This document shows, piece by piece, positions 1 through 5,299 of a stretch of DNA of 5,503 bases (position 1 is the first letter of the stretch; every line of letters starts with the position of its first letter). Origin of the DNA: an uncultured Nocardiaceae bacterium (GTDB lineage: Bacteria; Actinomycetota; Actinomycetes; Mycobacteriales; Mycobacteriaceae); the NCBI GenBank assembly GCA_936936565.1, contig CAKZIX010000039.1:1-5503 (forward strand), given 5' to 3'. The translations under genes and the position numbers were made by a program. The notes beneath the pieces are model-generated. The model worked only from the letters and a program-made list of their open reading frames with translations, had not been told where the DNA came from and did no database searches.

Positions 1-2
1 CG

Positions 3-362
3 ATTCCCGGCTCGGAGCTGGTGGTGCTGGATCAGGTGGGGCACCTGGCCGCCTATGAGGCGCCCGACACCGTCAACACGATGCCGCTGGCGACGCTCGT
101 CGCCGCCGGGGAGCGGTCGGACCCGTCCGCGTTCGCGGTCGACGGCATGGTGGTCTGGGGGTTCACCGGCGGCATCCTCGCAGGGCTGATCGAGGTGTCG
201 GGGTGGGAACTACCGTGGGATCACGACGATGTCCGTGATCTGGAGTCGACGCTTGCCGCCGCGGGCATGGCCGATACCCTGTTGCAGTCGCCGGTGCCGG
301 ACTCGCCGTCGCGCCGCACTGATTCAGCAGAGTCCGCCGAGGAAAAGAGCAACCGACAGTGA
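3..362 (+). CDS. 3' end of a CoA-pyrophosphatase-type NUDIX hydrolase ORF (5' end outside window), with an odd upstream segment
   Basis: The reading frame is open from base 3 and enters from the left edge, so the start codon is outside the window; about 119 residues are visible, ending in TGA at 360-362. The stretch FAVDGMVVWGFTGGILAGL followed by GW..PWD matches, from memory, the C-terminal tail of Rv3672c-like NUDIX hydrolases, the family that cleaves CoA and related nucleoside diphosphate derivatives. The position directly before marP is also the Rv3672c position. The NUDIX box would lie upstream and cannot be seen. The first 30 or so residues (IPGSELVVLDQVGHLAAYEAP) do not look like NUDIX; they look like the C-terminal catalytic-His segment of an alpha/beta hydrolase (GHxxxxExP). 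The ORF may therefore be a fusion, a rearranged gene or an assembly join. The tail is Ser/Glu/Arg-rich and probably disordered. It overlaps marP by four bases (GTGA), so translation is probably coupled. Confidence 0.6.
   Translation: MPGSELVVLDQVGHLAAYEAPDTVNTMPLATLVAAGERSDPSAFAVDGMVVWGFTGGILAGLIEVSGWELPWDHDDVRDLESTLAAAGMADTLLQSPVPDSPSRRTDSAESAEEKSNRQ
339..349 (+). promoter_or_regulatory. Probable ribosome binding site of marP
   Basis: A purine-rich run, GAGGAAAAGAG, lies inside the end of the upstream ORF and finishes nine bases before the GTG at 359. It supports that GTG as the marP start. No promoter is evident between the two genes, so marP is probably read from the upstream transcript. 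Confidence 0.45.
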
Positions 363-1549
363 CCGGCTCCAGCTGGCTCGACATCGCCGTGGCGATCGTG
401 GCGCTGTTGGCTGCGTCGTCGGGCTGGCGGCAGGGCGCCGTCGCGTCCGCGCTCGCGTTCCTCGGCGTCATTCTCGGTGCTGTCGCAGGCATTCTCATCG
501 CGCCGCACATCCTCGTCCACGTCGACGAGGGCCGTACTCGCGTCCTCGCCGGTGTGTTGCTGATCGTCTCCCTCGTGATCATCGGCGAGGTCGCGGGCAT
601 GGTGCTCGGCCGGGCCGCACGCGGCGCGATCCGAAACCCATTGGCGCGCACCGCAGACAGCATCGTCGGGGCGGTGCTGCAAGCTGGAGCGGTACTCGTC
701 GCCGCCTGGCTGTTGGCGGTGCCGCTCACCACCTCGGCACAACCGGAAGTCGCTGCCGCCGTTCGTGGTTCGGCTGTCCTGGGTAAGGTCGACGAGGTCG
801 CCCCTGGGTGGATGCGCGGGCTGCCCAACGAATTCTCGGCGCTGCTGGACACGTCCGGACTCCCCGAAGTCGTCGGCAAGTTCGGGCGCACCCCCGTCGC
901 CTCCGTGGAACCACCGGACGCGAGTGTGCTCGCCAGCCCCGTCGCCTCCAGGCTGCAGGAAAGTGTGCTGCGGATCCGCGGCGTGGCGCCGAGTTGCCAA
1001 CGCGCCCTTGAAGGTTCCGGGTTCGTTGTGGCACCCGAACGAATCATGACGAACGCGCACGTGCTCGCCGGCACGGCCAGCGTCACCGTCGATTCACCAC
1101 AGGGCCCGCTCAAGGCCGAGGTCGTCTTGTTCGATCCGGCCATCGACGTCGCGGTGCTCGCGGTGCCGGGCCTGAAGTCCCCGGTGCTGCCCTTGGCGCC
1201 CGCGCCGGCGCAGACGGGCCAGAACGCCATCGTGCTCGGCTACCCCGGCGGCGGCCCGTACACCGCCAGCGCGGCCCGCGTCCGCGAAACCCTCGACCTC
1301 ACCGGTCCGAACATCTACCGCTCCGGGACCGTCGAGCGCGAGGTGTACACGGTGCGCGGTTCGATCAAACAAGGCAACTCGGGCGGCCCGCTCGTCGACG
1401 AAGACGGCCGCGTCCTCGGCGTCGTGTTCGGCGCCGCCGTCGACTCCGCCGAAACCGGGTTCGCGCTCACCAACACCCAGGTGTCCAAGCAACTCGCCGA
1501 CGCCACCGCAGTCCGGGAACCCGTCGGCACCGGCGGTTGCATTCTCTGA
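359..1549 (+). CDS. marP: MarP-type membrane-anchored serine protease (acid-resistance periplasmic protease)
   Basis: The product has 396 residues, against 397 for M. tuberculosis MarP (Rv3671c), and is recognisably its orthologue from end to end. Residues 1-125 form a CvpA-like membrane domain with about four helices (roughly 6-23, 28-50, 61-85, 101-122). After a linker comes a trypsin/HtrA-fold protease domain (about 195-396) expected outside the membrane. The catalytic triad is intact: His234 in TNAHVLAG, Asp263 in DPAIDVAVLAV and Ser341 in QGNSGGPL. Cys213 and Cys394 fall at the places of the Cys214-Cys395 disulfide known from the M. tuberculosis enzyme, and they are the only cysteines, so the redox-linked disulfide is probably kept. 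In M. tuberculosis MarP is needed for acid and oxidative stress survival and processes the peptidoglycan hydrolase RipA. There is no PDZ domain. The GTG start overlaps the preceding stop (GTGA) and gives the expected N-terminus (WLDIAV). The gene is convergent with the EphE-like gene, as in mycobacteria. Confidence 0.95.
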   Translation: MTGSSWLDIAVAIVALLAASSGWRQGAVASALAFLGVILGAVAGILIAPHILVHVDEGRTRVLAGVLLIVSLVIIGEVAGMVLGRAARGAIRNPLARTADSIVGAVLQAGAVLVAAWLLAVPLTTSAQPEVAAAVRGSAVLGKVDEVAPGWMRGLPNEFSALLDTSGLPEVVGKFGRTPVASVEPPDASVLASPVASRLQESVLRIRGVAPSCQRALEGSGFVVAPERIMTNAHVLAGTASVTVDSPQGPLKAEVVLFDPAIDVAVLAVPGLKSPVLPLAPAPAQTGQNAIVLGYPGGGPYTASAARVRETLDLTGPNIYRSGTVEREVYTVRGSIKQGNSGGPLVDEDGRVLGVVFGAAVDSAETGFALTNTQVSKQLADATAVREPVGTGGCIL

Positions 1550-1720
1550 TCGCCGCGCTGCGGTCGGTTCGCATGGTCCCGGCTTCTACCGTGAGCGCTC
1601 GCTACCTGCAACCGGGCAATGCTGTGCTGATTCGTCCTCGCTTCGGATAAGCGGGTTCGCGCGCTTCCAGTCGGTCTTCGTTCGGTCGCGCTCGCTTCGC
1701 CCTGACCGCTGCCTGCGTCC
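1550..1720. other. Intergenic region after marP, no gene seen
   Basis: This is the first part of the 366-base gap between the convergent marP and hydrolase genes. The possible reading frames are short and arginine/serine-rich, with no recognisable family. Two weak hairpins occur: CCGC/GCGG with a 3-base loop at 1553-1563, directly after the marP stop, and CGCTT/AAGCG with a 5-base loop at 1639-1653. Neither has a T-run, and neither is strong enough to be called the marP terminator. The stretch 1660-1700 has simple TCGGTC/CGCTCGCTTCGC-like repetition. Confidence 0.5.
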
Positions 1721-1880
1721 TGACCAGGCGGCGCGCGAACGTGAATCCGAGCGCATGACCGGGCGCGCGCGAACCTGGATCCGAGCGCATGACCGGGCGC
1801 GCGCGAACGTGAATCCGAGCGCGTGACCGGGCGCGCGCACCTGGATCCGAGCGTATGAAGGTCACCTTGATTCGGGCGCT
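1721..1880. repeat. Tandem repeat array of about 34-bp units alternating between two types
   Basis: Four head-to-tail units can be read by eye: 1721-1755 (35 bp), 1756-1789 (34 bp), 1790-1823 (34 bp) and 1824-1855 (32 bp). Each starts with TGACC, continues with a GCGCGCG run and ends in ATCCGAGCG. Units 1 and 3 carry GTGAATCCGAG, while units 2 and 4 carry CTGGATCCGAG, so the array is an A-B-A-B series and may have grown by duplication of a 68-bp dimer. Unit 4 has lost two bases. A decayed fifth copy follows (1856-1880, with CCTTGATTCGGGCG). The array lies between two convergent gene ends. It has no unique spacers, so it is not CRISPR. Minus-strand frames of 80-90 residues across it are arginine-rich repeat translations and not credible genes. 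Confidence 0.85.
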
Positions 1881-1908
1881 GCGGCCGCGATGTGCCGGCC
1901 GGCAGCGC
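1876..1908 (-). terminator. GC-rich hairpin, probable terminator of the nhaA operon
   Basis: The arms GCGCTGCGGCC (1876-1886) and GGCCGGCAGCGC (1897-1908) pair over 11 base pairs with one bulged base (1901) and a 10-base loop. The hairpin begins seven bases past the stop codon of the minus-strand hydrolase gene, the expected place for a terminator. There is no T-run on either side, so it would be of the U-less type often proposed in actinobacteria. Being symmetrical, it could also act on transcripts coming from marP. Confidence 0.5.
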
Positions 1909-1915
1909 GGTGGCG

Positions 1916-2845
1916 CTACAGCAGGCGCAGGATGGCGGCGTTCGTCGATGCGGGCCGCTCGTGGTGTGCGTAATGCCCGGCGGCTTCGACGGTGACCAGG
2001 TCGCGGCGGGGCGCCCAGCCGGGGCAGCGGGCCAGCGTGCGCACCAGGACGTATGGGTCGAGGTCGCCGTGGATCTGCTGCACCGGGATCGTCAGTTCGG
2101 TGTCCATGATCGCCATGAAGCGGCGGCCGTCAGGACGCCACTGGCTGCGGAACGCCCACCGCTGATATTCCAGGGCGCAGTGTGCAACTCCGGGAATCTG
2201 GATCGCCGAGCGCAATTTCCGTGCGGTATCGGCGAATTCGGGCCCGCGCAGCCATTCGGGACCGGCTCGGAGGCGCAGCAGGCGCTCGACCTCGGCGCCG
2301 TCGTTGCGAGTCAGCCGGTGTTCGGGCAGGCGTGGCAGCTGGTAGCCGAGGAATGTGGGCAGCCAGGCGGTGCGCTGCGGGCCGTCGCGCAACACGCCGC
2401 GCTTCAACGCGATCGGATGCGGTGAGCTGATCAGTGTGATGCCGGAGACCACACGCGGATGCAGCACCGACGTGGCCCAGCAGACGAGCCCGCCGTCGGC
2501 ATGCCCGACCAAGTGGGCGCGTGAGTACCCGAGCGCGCGCACCAGCCCCGCGATGTCGCCTGCCAGGGTCCACCCGTCGTAGCCGCGTGGTGGTTTGTCG
2601 CTGTCGCCGTAGCCGCGCAGGTCGACGGCGACCGCGCGCACCCCAGCTGCGGACAGCGCCGACAGCTGATGCCGCCACGTCCACCAGAAGTCGGCGAACC
2701 CGTGCAGAAGGAGTACAAGTGGCACGTCACCGCGGCCGGGCGGCGGACCGGCGTCGGTGACGTGAAACTTGATGCCGTTGGCGTGGATGTCGCGGTGGGT
2801 CCACGGTCCGTCGTAGCGAACCGTCGACGGATCCGGCGACTCCAC
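1916..2845 (-). CDS. ephE: Alpha/beta hydrolase of the EphE (Rv3670) epoxide-hydrolase-like type
   Basis: A 309-residue soluble alpha/beta-hydrolase-fold protein, probably cytoplasmic. The oxyanion-hole motif HGFADFWWTWR starts at His48. The nucleophile elbow GHADGG (114-119) puts Asp117 where esterases have Ser, which is the epoxide-hydrolase and haloalkane-dehalogenase arrangement. The acid is probably Asp263 in HGDLDPY and the base His291 in GHYAHHERP. Tyr168 (LGYQLP) and Tyr227 (EYQRW) in the cap region are candidates for the two tyrosines that hold the epoxide oxygen. Position and sequence agree with mycobacterial EphE, annotated as a possible epoxide hydrolase; the true substrate is unknown. 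The GTG start at 2845 lies three bases after the stop of the holin-family gene, with GGAG (complement of 2858-2861) twelve bases upstream, so it is the last, translationally coupled gene of the nhaA operon. The stop is TAG at 1918-1916. Dehalogenase or lactonase activity is the alternative. Confidence 0.88.
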   Translation of the reverse strand: MESPDPSTVRYDGPWTHRDIHANGIKFHVTDAGPPPGRGDVPLVLLLHGFADFWWTWRHQLSALSAAGVRAVAVDLRGYGDSDKPPRGYDGWTLAGDIAGLVRALGYSRAHLVGHADGGLVCWATSVLHPRVVSGITLISSPHPIALKRGVLRDGPQRTAWLPTFLGYQLPRLPEHRLTRNDGAEVERLLRLRAGPEWLRGPEFADTARKLRSAIQIPGVAHCALEYQRWAFRSQWRPDGRRFMAIMDTELTIPVQQIHGDLDPYVLVRTLARCPGWAPRRDLVTVEAAGHYAHHERPASTNAAILRLL

Positions 2846-2848
2846 CGG

Positions 2849-3373
2849 TTAGCGCAGCTCCGCGCGCGTATGCCGGCTCTGGTCGCCACCGTCGGTGGAG
2901 GCGGGCAACACGCTGCTCACTTCCTTGAGCGAGGCGATCGTCTTTTCGGGCGCCCGTAGCTTGCGCACCCTCAGGTAGCCGATGAACGCAAAGAGCACGG
3001 TCGCCAGGATCATGATCAGGAAAACGATCAGGAAGGCCAGCCAGCGCGCCATCCAGACGTCCAGCAGTTCGGCGAGGAAGAAGAACAGGAAGAAGGTCGA
3101 GAACAGCAGGACCGTCAGCGCGAGAATGAAAAAGACGCTGCCCTGCACACCCTTCTTGACCTCGCTGGTCACCTCTGCCTTGGCGAGCGCGACCTCCGCA
3201 CGCAGCAGGGTGGACATGTGCGTGGTTGCGTCTTTCACCAGGGCGCCGATGCTGGCCTCACCCGGGACGTGCACATCGACATCGGTCAACGGAATCGATG
3301 AGATCGAGGACTCGGGCGCGGCGTGACGGCCCCCTGCTACTGCGTCGCCGTTGCTGCTCTTCGTGAAGCTCAC
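2849..3373 (-). CDS. Phage-holin-family (Phage_holin_3_6-like) two-helix membrane protein, Rv3669-like
   Basis: A 174-residue protein of the actinobacterial holin superfamily III-like group, corresponding to Rv3669 in gene order. Residues 1-38 are polar and probably disordered. Residues 40-78 form a charged amphipathic helix (SIGALVKDATTHMSTLLRAE and the KAEV..EVKK stretch after it). Two very hydrophobic helices follow at about 80-106 (Phe/Leu-rich) and 110-134. The rest is a basic and then polar C-terminal tail. No phage genes are nearby, and the family is a normal chromosomal one in this order, so a lysis function should not be assumed; its role is unknown. The GTG start shares four bases with the nhaA stop (GTGA) and has a clear GGAGGG ribosome binding site. 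Only three bases separate its TAA from the downstream hydrolase start, so all three genes should be on one transcript. Confidence 0.85.
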   Translation of the reverse strand: MSFTKSSNGDAVAGGRHAAPESSISSIPLTDVDVHVPGEASIGALVKDATTHMSTLLRAEVALAKAEVTSEVKKGVQGSVFFILALTVLLFSTFFLFFFLAELLDVWMARWLAFLIVFLIMILATVLFAFIGYLRVRKLRAPEKTIASLKEVSSVLPASTDGGDQSRHTRAELR

Positions 3374-4572
3374 TCGTTCGACCCTCCGGTTGGTTCCGCC
3401 GTTGGATTACGGCGCGCGTGGTGCACACGTCCGCGACGCAACAGTAGCGCCGAACCTAGCAATGACGCCGCCATTGACGTCATCAGTACCGCGGTTTTCG
3501 CGGTGTCGACGTTGTCCGCGCCGACGAGTGCCAGCTCTGCTACGAGAAGGCTAACCGTGAATCCGATTGCGCCCAAGACCGACAGCGCGAACATGTCGGC
3601 GTACTGCAGGCTGGCTGGCTTGGTCGCGATGCGCAAACGGATTGCCGCCCAGCTGATCCCGAAGATTCCGATGATCTTGCCGAGGAACAGTCCGGCAATG
3701 ATCGCCAGCGCCACCCGGTCGGTGACCATCGCGTGCAGCGCCGCGCCGTCGACGTGCACGCCGGCTGCGAACAACGCGAACAGCGGCACGCACAGGCCAG
3801 CGGAAATCGGCTGGACGCGATGCTCCAAACGGGTTGCCGGCGATTCGCGCTCGCCAGGGTCCTTGCGGACCCGAGTCAGCAGGCCGAGCGCGACACCGGC
3901 CAGCGTGGCGTGCACGCCCGACTCGTGCAGGGCGAACCAAGTGAACACCGCCAGCGGCAGATACACCAGCGGTGTGGTGAGGCGACGGTGCTGCGCCAAC
4001 CAGTACAGCGCCAGCGCTGCGACGGCGCCGGCCAGCCACAGGACCGCGATCGACGCGGTGAACAGCACCGCGATCAGCACGATCGCCAACAGATCGTCGA
4101 CGACGGCCAGACTCAGCAGAAATACCCTGGCGCTGGCCGGAATTCGTGATCCGGTGAGCGCGAGCACACCGAGCGCGAAGGCGATGTCGGTGGCCACCGG
4201 GATCGCCCAGCCCCGATCCATTCCGGGCGCGCCGAAGCCGATCGCGGCCGCAATCACCGCCGGGGCGACAACGCCGCCCGCGGCCGCGATGACCGGCAGC
4301 AGCGCCCGTTTGGGATCGGCCAATTCGCCGACGACCAACTCGCGCTTGAGCTCCAGGCCCGCCACGAAGAAGAACACCGCCAGCAGACCGTCGCGAGTCC
4401 ATTCCCCAACGGTGAGCGGGCCCAGGTGCGCGTCGCGCGTAGCAGCGTACGACTCACCGAGCGGCGAATTCACCCACACCAGCGCAACCGCGGCGGCAAC
4501 GAGAAGGATTGCGCCACCGATAGTTTCGGTACGAAGGTAGCGCGCGAGTTCGGAACGCAACGGCTGAATCAT
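3370..4572 (-). CDS. nhaA: Na+/H+ antiporter NhaA
   Basis: A 400-residue inner-membrane antiporter (E. coli NhaA has 388) that extrudes Na+ or Li+ in exchange for protons and so serves sodium tolerance and pH homeostasis. About twelve hydrophobic helices can be traced. The signature residues are all present: LELKREL (73-79) after helix II, Asp129 in ATDIAFALG (E. coli Asp133), the ion-binding pair Asp159-Asp160 in VVDD (Asp163-164), His221 in SGVHATLAG (the position of E. coli His225, linked to pH sensing) and Lys299 in GKIIGI (Lys300). The interrupted-helix motif GAIGFTVS at 334-341 is also present. The C-terminus ends in a basic, then Pro/Gly-rich tail. The start is ATG at 4572, with GAAAGG eight bases upstream. 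This is the first gene of the minus-strand operon, and its TGA overlaps the next GTG. A plus-strand 405-residue frame over the same bases is only its antisense shadow. Confidence 0.97.
   Translation of the reverse strand: MIQPLRSELARYLRTETIGGAILLVAAAVALVWVNSPLGESYAATRDAHLGPLTVGEWTRDGLLAVFFFVAGLELKRELVVGELADPKRALLPVIAAAGGVVAPAVIAAAIGFGAPGMDRGWAIPVATDIAFALGVLALTGSRIPASARVFLLSLAVVDDLLAIVLIAVLFTASIAVLWLAGAVAALALYWLAQHRRLTTPLVYLPLAVFTWFALHESGVHATLAGVALGLLTRVRKDPGERESPATRLEHRVQPISAGLCVPLFALFAAGVHVDGAALHAMVTDRVALAIIAGLFLGKIIGIFGISWAAIRLRIATKPASLQYADMFALSVLGAIGFTVSLLVAELALVGADNVDTAKTAVLMTSMAASLLGSALLLRRGRVHHARRNPTAEPTGGSNE
3382..3387 (-). promoter_or_regulatory. Ribosome binding site of the holin-family gene
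   Basis: GGAGGG on the minus strand ends eight bases before the GTG at 3373. It lies inside the last codons of nhaA and fixes the holin-family start at the GTGA overlap. Confidence 0.75.
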
Positions 4573-4580
4573 GTAGCGGG

Positions 4581-4586
4581 CCTTTC
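4581..4586 (-). promoter_or_regulatory. Ribosome binding site of nhaA
   Basis: GAAAGG on the minus strand, eight bases before the ATG at 4572. It is a moderate Shine-Dalgarno match, and no better start lies upstream in frame with NhaA similarity. Confidence 0.6.
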
Positions 4587-4631
4587 GGTCCTGTCGACGA
4601 CATGCCGACCAGACTTCCCGGCGCTCCGCAC

Positions 4632-4665
4632 AAGATCTTAACGCAATCCTTGCGCAAGCCAGAAC
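4632..4665 (-). promoter_or_regulatory. Candidate promoter/operator region of the nhaA operon
   Basis: About 60-90 bases upstream of the nhaA ATG, the minus strand holds TAAGAT (complement of 4635-4640), a fair actinobacterial -10 element. TTCTGG lies 18 bases further upstream as a weak -35. Between them is a perfect 10-base palindrome, CTTGCGCAAG (4649-4658), and the -10 overlaps a second palindrome, AAGATCTT (4632-4639). The half-site TTGCG occurs twice in the same direction, 11 bases apart. A palindrome between -35 and -10 is a typical operator position, but no known regulator is recognised. Confidence 0.3.
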
Positions 4666-4932
4666 TTCGCCTGGTCCGCCCCCTGAGTTTCTTCCTGTGC
4701 GCCTACCGGTGGCGGCCGGTTAGCGTCGTTGCACCCTGGGCGCGTACGGTTTCGGTGCGGTTGGGCGTGTGTACTCGTGCGCGGGTTCGTGCGGCGGCTG
4801 CGTCGCGTCTGGCGGCGATCGGTGAGCGGCGTTGCATCCCGGTGTGCGCCATCAGTTTCCGTTGTGATGGCGCGTCATGCGTGCGCGCTCGGTTCCGGCT
4901 GTCGTTGGGTGCCCGCGGCGCGCAGGGCCTCG

Positions 4933-5000
4933 ATGTGCACCTCGTGTTCGGTCCGGGACCTCGCTATAGAGGGTTCTAAGACGGAACACAAGGTGCACAT
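4933..5000 (-). repeat. 68-base near-perfect inverted repeat (long hairpin)
   Basis: The left arm ATGTGCACCTCGTGTTC (4933-4949) pairs with 4984-5000 at 16 of 17 positions. Pairing continues with gaps through GTC/GAC (4951-4953 with 4980-4982) and GGGACC/GGTTCT to a small loop around GCTATA (4963-4968), giving about 25 pairs in all. On the minus strand two of the mismatches (4943/4990 and 4954/4979) become G-U wobbles, so a minus-strand RNA would have 17 unbroken pairs at its base. One position (4956/4977) favours the plus strand instead. It lies about 360-430 bases upstream of nhaA. It could be a MITE/REP-like intergenic element, a structured RNA or a terminator for a neighbouring gene; there is no clear T-run. 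Confidence 0.8.
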
Positions 5001-5001
5001 G

Positions 5002-5044
5002 GTCGCTCGGGCGGGACAGGGAGGCCTCGTTGTCGCTCGGGCGG
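5002..5044. repeat. Two 13-bp direct repeats, 30 bp apart, beside the hairpin
   Basis: GTCGCTCGGGCGG occurs at 5002-5014 and, identically, at 5032-5044. The first copy begins two bases after the right arm of the hairpin, so the pair probably belongs to the same element. A further near-repeat, GGCCTCGWTGT, occurs just left of the hairpin (4926-4936) and between the two copies (5023-5033). Confidence 0.65.
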
Positions 5045-5299
5045 AGTGTTAGGTGCCGATTTCGGTGGCTGGTGGTTCGTGCGGCGGTGTTTGGCGGTGA
5101 TCGCAGTCGATGCTGTGGGGCGCTTCGACGACTGCGGTGCGTCGGCCACGGGTGGGTGAGTGATGCGGCGCGGCGGGGAGGCGCAGGTGTGGGTGAGTGC
5201 GGCAACGTGCGTGGTTGGTGATTGTTGGGTCGTCGGGTGGGACCGAGTGTCCACTTTCGGTGCTGGTGAGGCACTTTCGGCCGTGGGACGGCCGTAACT

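Noticed and set aside
163..1230. 355- and 279-residue minus-strand frames over marP
   Set aside because: They are antisense to an intact marP, have low-complexity composition and no recognisable motif.
1553..1563. Terminator of marP
   Set aside because: The stem is only four base pairs with a three-base loop and no T-run, too weak to claim.
1586..1865. 84- and 87-residue minus-strand frames across the 34-bp array
   Set aside because: These are translations of the tandem repeat itself, arginine-rich and without a credible start signal. The repeat is better explained as noncoding DNA.
2849..3373. Prophage remnant suggested by the holin-family gene
   Set aside because: No other phage gene is present, and the gene sits in the conserved chromosomal Rv3669 position within a tight operon.
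3323..4540. 405-residue plus-strand frame covering nhaA
   Set aside because: It lies antisense to a complete NhaA with all catalytic residues. Its Ser/Thr/Ala/Arg-rich translation shows no domain, and it is the usual high-GC antisense shadow.
4602..4979. 125-residue plus-strand frame upstream of nhaA
   Set aside because: It is rich in Arg and Cys, its start lies within the nhaA leader, it ends inside the hairpin, and it shows no family signature.
5150..5241. G-quadruplex in the G-rich stretch
   Set aside because: GGG tracts occur, but the loops between four of them are 12 bases or longer, outside the usual pattern. The composition alone does not support a specific call.
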